Shown piece after piece: positions 49,077-57,251 of a DNA stretch of 64,000 nt. The stretch is taken from positions 1-64,000 of the forward strand of contig JBBITF010000002.1 in the NCBI GenBank assembly GCA_037440925.1, given 5' to 3'. The stretch comes from JAABUE01 sp037440925 (lineage in GTDB: Bacteria; Chloroflexota; Anaerolineae; Anaerolineales; Villigracilaceae). The position numbers and the translations under genes are program-made. How positions within the stretch are numbered: position 1 is the stretch's first letter; each line of letters begins with the position of its first letter. The notes under the pieces were generated by a model. That model was given only the letters and a program-made list of their open reading frames with translations. It did not search any database and was not told the origin of the DNA.

Positions 49077-50648
49077 TTACCGCGAATAGATCACGGCCGC
49101 CTCATTCTCGAACACCGTTCGATAACCGGCTTGACCGGCAGAGGCCAGCAGGCTTTCCATTTGCGGGTTCTTTGTTACCCACAAATAATCATAGGTCAAG
49201 CCGGTTTCTGCTTCCCACGCTTCCACACAGGTCACTTGACGGCACTTCTGCAAACGCGCCAGCAGACGCCAGCGGGGGAAAAAGGTTTCCCCTAGCGTCC
49301 ATTCCAGACCTTGCAAAGTAGAACGACTGCAGCGTTGACTCAAGGCCGGGAACCACTCCTGCCATGGATCGGTCATGACCCCATCCTGGCCTGTGAGGAG
49401 GAAGAAGCAACTTTCCGGTGGCGTATTGGCTGCTGCCCACTGCATAGCCTGTTGGGGAGCAGGGGGAACCAGGCTGGTGCGCACCATCACCAAACCGAAA
49501 AAAGCGCTTTGCACAAACCAGAGAAATGTCACGCCCAAGAGAATCAGCGTCCCCTTGAGAGGAAGAATCCCGCCTCCCTTTAGGCTGCCTTCCTGAGTAT
49601 GCCGCGCCCACAACGCAGGCAAGACATCCATCATCACCAAGGCGACCAACATGGAGGCCGGAAAATGAGCAAACGCCGGCGCGCTGCGCGGCTCGGTGAA
49701 GTACGGCAATGCCAGCCAGGCCAAAAGGAAAAAGCGCCGCTGCCAGATCGCCCATCCTATACCCACCCATAACAGCACATGGAACAGGCCGGTCCAGCCA
49801 TCTAAGATAGAAAAATCACTTAAAAATTTGGTCAGTGGGTTGAGGATATAAGCGCCGCTGTGCATCACCGTCAAAAATGGCTTCAGACCATGATAAGCCA
49901 ACACACTTCCCCACCAGGGCGAGGTACACAAACCAACCCCTACAACAATCAACGCCGCCTGCCCGATACTCTGCCGCGAACGGCCAAAGAACAGCCAGAA
50001 CAAAGCCAGGTTTGCCATCGTAGCCAGGGCTACTTCAGGGTGGCTTAAAACCGCCAGAGCGCCGAAGAACACGGCCCCCAGCAGCATTTTTACTTGCCCA
50101 TCGCGGAACAAACGATAAACGAAATCATCCGCGCATAAGATAAAGAGCATCCCCAACGCGCGCGTCAGGCCACCGCCCATAATTTGCCAGGCAAAACTAC
50201 TCGGCAAAAGCGCAAATGCCATGCTGGCCACGGCAGCGCGTGGTTTATCCTGGAGGAGAACTTCTGCCAGCCGATAAAACGCCAGGATAGAGAGAAAATT
50301 TGCCAGGGGCGGCAACCAGCGCAAAACCTGTAAAGGGGGGATACCCACAGCCGCCAACGCCGCACCCAAGTAAAACCCCAACGGAGGATAAGCGAACGGA
50401 ATCTGAGCCAGATTGTAAGTGGTAAACGACGGGAGACGAAAACCGTTCTCTTGCAAGTCCTGAATCATCGTCAGAAACATACCCCCATCGTTCAATGGGA
50501 AGCCGGCCAAAAGTCCGGGAAAGAAGCGCGCAAGAAAACCCAAAAACAGGGTTAATCCCAAAATGACGCTTGCCCAATCGTCCGGCAGGAGCGGTTTCGA
50601 GATGCCCATCTGCGACGAATTGTCGTTGCGAGGTCTGGAATGCCACAT
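49077..50648 (-). CDS. Multi-pass membrane protein, GT-C/mannosyltransferase-like
   Basis: About 523 residues with ten or more hydrophobic segments. The loop after helix 1 contains FPLNDGGMFLTMIQDLQENG, whose acidic position and layout resemble GT-C glycosyltransferases; a soluble C-terminal part follows (AANTPPESCFFLLTGQDG). The ATG at 50648 is chosen tentatively; 50609 is another candidate, and neither has a clear ribosome site. Divergent from the penicillin acylase gene, sharing a 50-base promoter region. Confidence 0.6.
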   Translation of the reverse strand: MWHSRPRNDNSSQMGISKPLLPDDWASVILGLTLFLGFLARFFPGLLAGFPLNDGGMFLTMIQDLQENGFRLPSFTTYNLAQIPFAYPPLGFYLGAALAAVGIPPLQVLRWLPPLANFLSILAFYRLAEVLLQDKPRAAVASMAFALLPSSFAWQIMGGGLTRALGMLFILCADDFVYRLFRDGQVKMLLGAVFFGALAVLSHPEVALATMANLALFWLFFGRSRQSIGQAALIVVGVGLCTSPWWGSVLAYHGLKPFLTVMHSGAYILNPLTKFLSDFSILDGWTGLFHVLLWVGIGWAIWQRRFFLLAWLALPYFTEPRSAPAFAHFPASMLVALVMMDVLPALWARHTQEGSLKGGGILPLKGTLILLGVTFLWFVQSAFFGLVMVRTSLVPPAPQQAMQWAAANTPPESCFFLLTGQDGVMTDPWQEWFPALSQRCSRSTLQGLEWTLGETFFPRWRLLARLQKCRQVTCVEAWEAETGLTYDYLWVTKNPQMESLLASAGQAGYRTVFENEAAVIYSR

Positions 50649-50666
50649 TCTGGAGGTGGATTGTAC

Positions 50667-50672
50667 TATAAT
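50667..50672 (+). promoter_or_regulatory. TATAAT -10 box of the penicillin acylase gene
   Basis: A perfect TATAAT lies 26 bases before the ATG at 50698, with ggagga (50689-50694) between. No convincing -35 box is 17 bases upstream; it would fall within the start of the divergent gene. Confidence 0.5.
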
Positions 50673-50697
50673 TCCCCAAAACCATTCGGAGGAGACC

Positions 50698-53310
50698 ATG
50701 AAAATTCGACGTTTCATCCTGCAAGTTTTCACCGGCCTGCTGATTGTTGTTTTGCTTCTCGGCGCAGGCGGGACGTATTACTTCAAGTCCTATCTGCCGA
50801 ACACAGTCGCGCCCCAGTCCTTCCCGCAGATTGACGGGGAGGTACAACTCGCGGGCCTCGACGGTCCTGTGGACATCTATCGCGATAAGATGGGCATTCC
50901 GCACATCTACGCCAGCAGCACACACGACCTGTTCTTTGCACAGGGCTACGTCCATGCGCAAGACCGCTTCTGGCAAATGGATTTCTGGCGACACGTTGGT
51001 TCTGGCACGCTTTCGGAGATGTTTGGCGCGGGGCAAGTGGAGACCGATATGTTCCTGCGGACGCTCGGTTGGCGCGTCACCGCCGAAAAGGAATATGAAA
51101 TGCTTAACCCCAAAGCCAAAGCCATTGCCGAAGCCTATGCCGAGGGCGTGAATGCCTACATCAAAGATCGAGACCCACTTGAACTCAGCCTGGAATATAG
51201 CATCCTGACCGGCTTGCTCAACCGCGGCTACAAAATCGAACCCTGGACGCCGGTCAACAGCCTGACGTGGGGCAAAGCCATGGCCTGGGACCTGGGCGGC
51301 AACATGGACGAGGAAATCGCGCGCGCCATTCTGCTCAAGACTCTTTCGCCCGAACAGGTGGCAGAACTCTACCCGGCGTACCCGGAGGATTATCCGGTGA
51401 TTGTGCCGGTGATTGGAGAACAGGCGGCAGTTGTCAGTGATCAGTTATCAGTGAGCAATGAGCGGCCATCAGCAAACAGTTACCCCTTACCCATGGCCGC
51501 TCTCCAATCCGTCGCCGATCACCTCGCCCTGCTCGATTCCGTCCTCGGGCCTAAAAGCCCTGAGGTCGGCTCGAACAGTTGGGCGGTAGCGGGCAAATTG
51601 ACAGCCAGCGGCAAGCCCTTGCTTGCCAACGACATGCACCTGGGGATTCAAATGCCGTCTATCTGGTATCAGATGTCCATGCACTGCCAGCCGAAGGGCG
51701 ACGCCTGCCCATTCGATGTGACCGGTTTCACCTTTGCCGGCGTGCCGGGCATTATCGCCGGTCACAATGACCGCATCGCCTGGGCGTTCACCAATCTTGG
51801 CCCCGACGTGCAGGATTTGTTCATCGAGAAAATCAACCCCGATAATCCCAATCAGTACGAAGTGGACGGCAAATGGGTGGATTTTGAAACCCGCACAGAA
51901 ACCATCAAGGTCGGCGGCGGCGAGGCGGTGGAAATTACGGTGCGCATCAGCCGCCACGGCCCCATCATCTCCGAGACCTATGGCCCGCTCAAAGACGAAG
52001 TGGATCCAAAGGATAAGGAAGCCCAACCCTTCAAAGACAAGAGCGGCGTGGAACTGCCCGAACATTATGCCATCGCTTTGGCATGGACGGCGCTCACGCC
52101 CAACTCGCCCTTCGAGGCCATCTGGGGCTTCAACCAGGCTCAAAACTGGGAAGAATTCCGCGCCGCCGCCCGCATGTGGAGCGTCCCCGCTCAAAACCTG
52201 CTCTACGCCGACGTAGACGGCAACATCGGCTACCAGACGCCGGGCGTCATCCCCATCCGTAAAAACCCCGCCAACGGCAACGGGGCGGGCGGCGATGGCA
52301 CACTGCCTGTCCCCGGCTGGAACAGCGAATACGAATGGGCGGGTTTCATTCCCTTCGATGAACTGCCATACGCCTTCAACCCGCAAAGCGGTTACATCGT
52401 CACCGCCAACAATCAGGCGCACCCGCGCGAGTATCCCTATCTCATCACCAAAGACTGGGATTACGGTCAGCGCGCTGCCCGCATTGTGGAGATGATCGAG
52501 AACGCGCCCGGCAAGATTGACATCGCCTACGTCCAATCTATGCACGGCGACTCGAAGAGCCTGAACGCCGAAGCCCTCGTGCCGGCGCTGCTCTCGGTCA
52601 GCCTGGACCCAAGCCTGGCCGCCATCCGAGATCAGTTCCTCGCCTCGTGGGATTACCAGGAGCGCGCCGATTCGCAGTCTGCCGCTCTCTTTGAGCAATT
52701 CTGGTGGAACCTGGCATTAGACACTTTCAAAGACGACCTGCCCAAAGCCTACTGGCCCGAAGGCGGTTCGCGCTGGTACGTGGTGATGCGCAAACTGGTC
52801 GAACAGCCGAACAGCCCCTGGTGGGACGACAAAGAGACCGACGCCGTCGAGACCCGCGACGACATCTTTGCCCGCGCTTTCGACGAGACCGTGACGCAGA
52901 TTCAAAAAGAGTACGGCCAAGACCCCGCCAAATGGCCGACGTGGGGCCAATTGCACACCGCTACCTTCCGTAACCAAACGCTGGGCAAATCGGGCATTGC
53001 TCCTATCGAGGCGCTCTTCAATCGCGGACCTTTCGAGACCGGCGGCGGCAAGAGCATCGTCAACGCCACCGGTTGGGTATTGGGTAAATCCTTCGAGGTG
53101 GATTGGCTGCCCTCCGAGCGCGAGATCGTGGACCTGGGAAACCTGGATAACTCGCTGGCCATCCACACCACCGGGCAGTCGGGTCACGCCTTCCACCCGC
53201 ATTACAACGACATGGTTCCGCTGTGGGCGTCGGTGCAGTATGCACCCATGTGGTGGGAGCAGGCCTCCGTTATGAACGATGCAGAAGGGCATCTGAGATT
53301 GATCCCATAG
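50698..53310 (+). CDS. Penicillin acylase family (S45) N-terminal nucleophile hydrolase
   Basis: An 870-residue amidase of the Ntn superfamily, anchored by one N-terminal helix (residues 7-27). Alpha-chain part: GIPHIYASSTHDLFFAQGYVHAQDR. The nucleophile after self-cleavage is Ser292 in GSNSWAVAG, followed by TASGKPLLANDMHLG. Beta chain contains NLLYADVDGNIGYQTPGV. Just before the cleavage site, residues about 242-266 are encoded by a dispersed repeat (cagtgatcagttatcagtg type) and lie in the spacer normally removed on maturation. Natural substrate unknown; quorum-signal or antibiotic amides are possible. Confidence 0.88.
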   Translation: MKIRRFILQVFTGLLIVVLLLGAGGTYYFKSYLPNTVAPQSFPQIDGEVQLAGLDGPVDIYRDKMGIPHIYASSTHDLFFAQGYVHAQDRFWQMDFWRHVGSGTLSEMFGAGQVETDMFLRTLGWRVTAEKEYEMLNPKAKAIAEAYAEGVNAYIKDRDPLELSLEYSILTGLLNRGYKIEPWTPVNSLTWGKAMAWDLGGNMDEEIARAILLKTLSPEQVAELYPAYPEDYPVIVPVIGEQAAVVSDQLSVSNERPSANSYPLPMAALQSVADHLALLDSVLGPKSPEVGSNSWAVAGKLTASGKPLLANDMHLGIQMPSIWYQMSMHCQPKGDACPFDVTGFTFAGVPGIIAGHNDRIAWAFTNLGPDVQDLFIEKINPDNPNQYEVDGKWVDFETRTETIKVGGGEAVEITVRISRHGPIISETYGPLKDEVDPKDKEAQPFKDKSGVELPEHYAIALAWTALTPNSPFEAIWGFNQAQNWEEFRAAARMWSVPAQNLLYADVDGNIGYQTPGVIPIRKNPANGNGAGGDGTLPVPGWNSEYEWAGFIPFDELPYAFNPQSGYIVTANNQAHPREYPYLITKDWDYGQRAARIVEMIENAPGKIDIAYVQSMHGDSKSLNAEALVPALLSVSLDPSLAAIRDQFLASWDYQERADSQSAALFEQFWWNLALDTFKDDLPKAYWPEGGSRWYVVMRKLVEQPNSPWWDDKETDAVETRDDIFARAFDETVTQIQKEYGQDPAKWPTWGQLHTATFRNQTLGKSGIAPIEALFNRGPFETGGGKSIVNATGWVLGKSFEVDWLPSEREIVDLGNLDNSLAIHTTGQSGHAFHPHYNDMVPLWASVQYAPMWWEQASVMNDAEGHLRLIP
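51424..51492. repeat. Dispersed repeat inside the penicillin acylase gene
   Basis: cagtgatcagttatcagtg and gcaatgagc units with a 7/8-base period, translated without stops into a Ser/Val/Asn-rich peptide. Composition differs from the GC-rich flanks. Confidence 0.7.
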
Positions 53311-53796
53311 CCCGGCTGTGCCGCTGTGCCGCAACCAATTTTGGAGTCCGACAACTCCAGTTGTCGGTATGCCAAAGTCTGGAGACTTCGGACTCCAAAC
53401 ATCTTCGCAGTTGTGGCCTCCAGCCGCAACTCAAAGTAGGACAAGTCGAAAGACTTGTCCTAGAGAATCTTTGCCATTTGATCCAATAACCTGCCGGCCT
53501 CAATCAAGGCGCCGACCTGCCGAATGACCCCACCCTCGACTCGGCCACCCGCTCGTACATGGCCTGGGCGAGGGCCGTGGAATACGGATGCGCTCCTTGA
53601 ATCTGCCGCCCCGATACGCCGCAAAATCAATCGAGGAGGGAGCAATCAGCCGCCGCTCCCTCCTCGATGAGTCAAGGCGTCTGCGTCCTGTGTTTCTTTA
53701 ATCATACGGATGCGACGCTCCATGATGCCGCCAATCAGGTTATGAGAAGAAGTATCGTAAGGCAGGCGACCTGTGGCGGTTATGAAGGGTACAAGA
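53311..53796. repeat. Non-coding stretch: palindromes and a strong hairpin
   Basis: 53342-53400 carries gacaactccagttgtc and ccaaagtctggagacttcggactcc hairpins; 53409-53435 gttgtggcctccagccgcaac; 53440-53462 gtaggacaagtcgaaagacttgtccta. Further on, the minus strand has short open segments (GAHPYSTALAQAMYERVAE; LIGGIMERRIRMIKETQ at 53723 downward) that look protein-like but have no gene structure; they may be relics. Confidence 0.5.
53631..53667 (-). terminator. Strong hairpin downstream of tal-pgi
   Basis: tcgaggagggagc (53631-53643) pairs perfectly with gctccctcctcga (53655-53667). On the minus strand it is followed by ttgatttt, so it can serve as the terminator of the tkt-rpiB-tal/pgi operon. 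Confidence 0.6.
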
Positions 53797-56577
53797 TCAA
53801 CTCTTTTGGGGCGTCAAGAGCATTTTTTCGAGTTTTGTAATGGCTTGGGTAGCCGGCAAATGCACCCGTAATACCCTGCGGCCGGCGGCTTGCAGGGCCT
53901 CGTAATCGCCTAACGCCTGAGCGCGCTGCAGGGCGCCAAAGGTCATGCGGCGAACAGCCTCTTTCCCCTTTTGCGCAACTTGCTTTTTCGCCTCATTCGT
54001 TTCTGGGCGGGGAGGAATTTCGATATCTTGCTGCGGATCGGCTGTGATGAGCAGGAACAATCCGCTATTAGGCCCCCCCTTGTGCAATTGACCGGTGGAG
54101 TGTAGGTAGCGCGGCCCAAAGCCCACCGTCACAGCGCAGCGCGTTTTATCCCGAAAGGCAACTTGCAACTTTTGCAAAGCGGCAGCCGTCTGTTGATTGC
54201 GCGGCAGATAGGCCAACACGGCCACATAGTCGCCCGCCTTGGCCTGCGCCAGGAAATGTTTGAGAGCCGATTTTGCTTTGGAAAGGGGGGTGAATTCGCC
54301 GTCGGGCAAATTTCCCTCTTTTTGAAAAGCGTCTATTCGATCCCTGGCGCGTTGTTTGGCGTCTTCTACGTTGGGTTGGTCGAAGGCGTTGACGCCCAGG
54401 ATGTGACAGGCGATAGCGGTGGCAAATTCCCAGCGGTAGAATTCGGCGCCCAAATCGTAACCGTTCTCGATAGACATCACCAACACCGGCTGACCGGCCT
54501 GGCGCAGAGCCGCCACTTGCTCATCGAGTTCTCCGCTTTGGCGTAAGTAAACGAAGAGGCGGTCTTTGCGATAGACAGAGACATTGCCTGGCAATTCGCC
54601 GTCCACCGGCAAGATACCCTTTCCATCCTTGCCGCTCGATTCGGCTACCAATTGTTCCAACCACGAACCCAAACTGGCTATCGAAGTGTCTGCCAAAAGG
54701 GTCAACTTGTCCCGCCCGTGCAAGGCGGCCTCGCCCAACACTGTCCCCAGCGCCAAAGCAGGGTTGCGCGCCGCCGGCATGTCTGGTTTGCACTGCGCCA
54801 TCATCCAGTCAGCGCGTTTCAACAAGCGCCTGAGGTCCACTCCTACCAAAGCCGCCGGGACGAGACCAAAAGCGCTCAAGGCAGAGTAACGCCCACCTAC
54901 CGTAGGCTCGGCTAAAAAGATTTGACGGAAGCCGCGTTGCGTAGCCAGTTTTTCGAGCGTCGTTCCAGGGTCGGTAATGGCGACAAAGCGCGAACCATCC
55001 TGACCAGAACGTTCCCAGAAATAGTCGAGAGCGGCGTTGACTTCAGCCGTGCTTCCAGATTTGCTGGAAACCAGGTAAAGGCTCTTTTCGGGCGGGTAGT
55101 TTTCGGCTGCCCAGGCCACTTGCGCCGGGTCGGTAGAATCCAGAATCGCCAGGCAGGGTTTTCCTTCGCCGGCCTCAGGCGTGGGAGCAACAAAAAGGTT
55201 GGACATGACTTCGGGCGCCAGCGAGGAGCCCCCCATACCGAGTAAAAGGATGCGCTGGATGCCTTCGTAGTGTATTTGGTCCACAAATTCATCCCATTCT
55301 GGCAGAGACGAACGCGAAGTTTCAGGCAAACGCAGCCAACCCAGCCGTTTTTGCGCTTCCTGTTGGCCGGCCGGCTCGACCGTCCACAGCGAGGCATCGC
55401 CGTCCCACAGGCGGGCGGGTACGGAATCCGCTTGCAGTTGGGCAATGCGCTTGGAAACGGAAGCGGTCAGCGGTCCAAGTTGCGAAGCGGCCTCGTTCCG
55501 CCGCGTTTCGATGGCCGCCAGCAGGGCCGTGAAAGCGTCTGCAAAGGCTTTTACGCCTTCGTCTTCCAGTTCTTGCGTCACTTTTTCCATCGAGATGCCC
55601 GCTTGTTCCAAACTGAACATGACGGCGCGCACTTTGTCCATTTGCTGGGTGATGGACTCGTAGGCCATGCCATGATCGCGGTAGGCTTGCAGCGTTTGTG
55701 GCGGCACGGTGTTGACCGTGTGTGGGCCAATTAGGGTATTCACGTAAACTACATCGGGATAATCGGGGTTTTTGGTGCTGGTAGAGGCCCACAAAGGCCG
55801 CTGGACTCGCGCGCCCCTGGCCTGGAGGGCTTGCCAGCGCGGCCCAGAGAAGGTTTTGGTAAAGGCGGCATAGGCCAGGCGGGCGTTGGCAATGGCGGCC
55901 TGGCCACGCATGTAACGCAGGGAGGCATGTTCACGCAGCAGGCTGTCCACCTTGGTATCTACGCGCGAAATGAAGAACGAGGCCACCGAGGCGACATGAT
56001 TGAGCGGCAAGCCAGCCTTCATGCGCTCTTCCAGGCCGGAGAAGTAGGCTTCCATGACTTGATCGTAGCGCGCCAGCGAGAAGATCAGGGTCACGTTGAC
56101 GTTGATGCCCCTGGCAATGGCTTGCTGAACGGCCGGAATGCCCTGCGGTGTGGCCGGAATCTTGATCATCAGGTTGGGGCGGTTCACACGATCCCACAAA
56201 GCCTGGGCCTGTTCGACCGTTTTCTCCGTCTCGTGAGCCAGGTAGGGACTGACTTCGAGGCTGACGTAGCCATCGCCGCCGTCGCTTTCCTGGTAGAGTG
56301 GAGCAAACAGGTCGCAAGCCTGTTGGATATCTTCGATGGCCAGTTGCCAGAAGATGCTCTCGGCATCCCAGCCGGCCCAGGCCAGCGGGATGAGCGCCGT
56401 ATCGTAATCGGTAGAATTGGCTATGGCGTTGTGGAAGATGGTAGGGTTGGAGGTTACGCCGCGAATGTCGCCGCGCTCAATGAGGGCTTTGAGTTCGCCG
56501 TTTTCGAGCAGCCGCCGGTGGATATTGTCGTACCACAGCGACTGACCAATTTCGAGTAAGCGTGGGATCGGATTCAT
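53797..56577 (-). CDS. tal-pgi: Bifunctional transaldolase / glucose-6-phosphate isomerase
   Basis: A 926-residue fusion. Residues 1-370 are a transaldolase (GVTSNPTIFHNAI; Schiff-base Lys in LMIKIPAT; NVNVTLIFSLARY). Residues about 380-920 are a phosphoglucose isomerase: LLGMGGSSLAPEVM, VSSKSGSTAEVNAA and the C-terminal HSTGQLHKGG with the catalytic Lys/His region. It connects fructose-6-phosphate, glucose-6-phosphate and the sedoheptulose pool. Such fusions are known in several bacterial phyla. It is the last gene of the pentose-phosphate operon, 11 bases after rpiB. Confidence 0.95.
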   Translation of the reverse strand: MNPIPRLLEIGQSLWYDNIHRRLLENGELKALIERGDIRGVTSNPTIFHNAIANSTDYDTALIPLAWAGWDAESIFWQLAIEDIQQACDLFAPLYQESDGGDGYVSLEVSPYLAHETEKTVEQAQALWDRVNRPNLMIKIPATPQGIPAVQQAIARGINVNVTLIFSLARYDQVMEAYFSGLEERMKAGLPLNHVASVASFFISRVDTKVDSLLREHASLRYMRGQAAIANARLAYAAFTKTFSGPRWQALQARGARVQRPLWASTSTKNPDYPDVVYVNTLIGPHTVNTVPPQTLQAYRDHGMAYESITQQMDKVRAVMFSLEQAGISMEKVTQELEDEGVKAFADAFTALLAAIETRRNEAASQLGPLTASVSKRIAQLQADSVPARLWDGDASLWTVEPAGQQEAQKRLGWLRLPETSRSSLPEWDEFVDQIHYEGIQRILLLGMGGSSLAPEVMSNLFVAPTPEAGEGKPCLAILDSTDPAQVAWAAENYPPEKSLYLVSSKSGSTAEVNAALDYFWERSGQDGSRFVAITDPGTTLEKLATQRGFRQIFLAEPTVGGRYSALSAFGLVPAALVGVDLRRLLKRADWMMAQCKPDMPAARNPALALGTVLGEAALHGRDKLTLLADTSIASLGSWLEQLVAESSGKDGKGILPVDGELPGNVSVYRKDRLFVYLRQSGELDEQVAALRQAGQPVLVMSIENGYDLGAEFYRWEFATAIACHILGVNAFDQPNVEDAKQRARDRIDAFQKEGNLPDGEFTPLSKAKSALKHFLAQAKAGDYVAVLAYLPRNQQTAAALQKLQVAFRDKTRCAVTVGFGPRYLHSTGQLHKGGPNSGLFLLITADPQQDIEIPPRPETNEAKKQVAQKGKEAVRRMTFGALQRAQALGDYEALQAAGRRVLRVHLPATQAITKLEKMLLTPQKS

Positions 56578-56588
56578 AATCTTCTAAC

Positions 56589-57047
56589 CTAAACACCTTG
56601 TTCCAGTTTCCTGATCTTTGCCACACGCCGCGCGTGGCGCTGCTGGCCGGGGTCGTTGCCGAGGAAGCGCGCCGCCAGGAAAGCCGTCACAATTTCGCGC
56701 ACCGGCTCGGGGCCAAGGATGCGCCCGCCCAGGCACAACACGTTCATGTCGTCATGCTCCACGCCCTGGTGCGCCGAGTAGGTGTCGTGGCAGATGGCCG
56801 CGTACACGCCGGTCATCTTGTTGGCGGCGATACAAGCGCCCACGCCCGAACCGCACAGCAGGATGCCGCGCTCGGCCAGCCCGCCCTGGATGACGCGTCC
56901 CAACTTTTCCGCCTGATCGGGATAGTCCACCGCCTCGGCGGAATGTACGCCCAGGTCGAGAATTTCATGTCCGGCGGCGCGCACCGCCTCCAGCACAACA
57001 TCTTTGAGCGGCCAACCGGCATGGTCACAGGCAACGGCAATTTTCAT
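56589..57047 (-). CDS. rpiB: Ribose 5-phosphate isomerase B
   Basis: A 152-residue sugar-phosphate isomerase, normal length. ACDHAG (Asp8, His9), the catalytic Cys65 in LLCGSGVGACIAANK, CHDTYSA and HDDMNVLCLGGRILG all match RpiB. ATG 57047 starts the conserved fold. It interconverts ribose-5-phosphate and ribulose-5-phosphate, between transketolase and transaldolase in the same operon. Confidence 0.94.
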   Translation of the reverse strand: MKIAVACDHAGWPLKDVVLEAVRAAGHEILDLGVHSAEAVDYPDQAEKLGRVIQGGLAERGILLCGSGVGACIAANKMTGVYAAICHDTYSAHQGVEHDDMNVLCLGGRILGPEPVREIVTAFLAARFLGNDPGQQRHARRVAKIRKLEQGV

Positions 57048-57168
57048 AATAGACCTGAATATTCTTTGCAAAAGGCTCAAACTGTGCTTGGCAGGTGTAC
57101 ACTTCTTCGGCCTGTACTTTATGTTCCTTCATACGCTGCCGGGCGTGTTCGGTGAACTGGATTTGCAC
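57025..57168 (-). CDS. Short ORF, DUF4258-like N-terminus (47 aa)
   Basis: From GTG 57168 the minus strand encodes IQFTEHARQRMKEHKVQAEEV, the typical start of DUF4258-type small proteins (often toxin-like or mRNA-interferase relatives), then leaves the family pattern and stops inside the rpiB start. A TATAAT on the minus strand (57197-57192) lies 25 bases upstream. It may be a truncated gene or a small coupled ORF; real DUF4258 proteins are about 70-90 residues. Confidence 0.35.
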   Translation of the reverse strand: MQIQFTEHARQRMKEHKVQAEEVYTCQAQFEPFAKNIQVYYENCRCL

Positions 57169-57251
57169 TGCGCTCTCAATGGCCCAAAATAATTATAGCA
57201 CGGCGACGGGCAATCCCATTTTCTCCTGTGAATGTCCGCGCCGCAGGGTGG

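Noticed and set aside
53646..53723. 25-residue minus-strand ORF beginning MERRIRMIKETQ
   Set aside because: Overlaps the probable terminator hairpin, has no ribosome site, and no family is recognisable; left as a note in the non-coding stretch.
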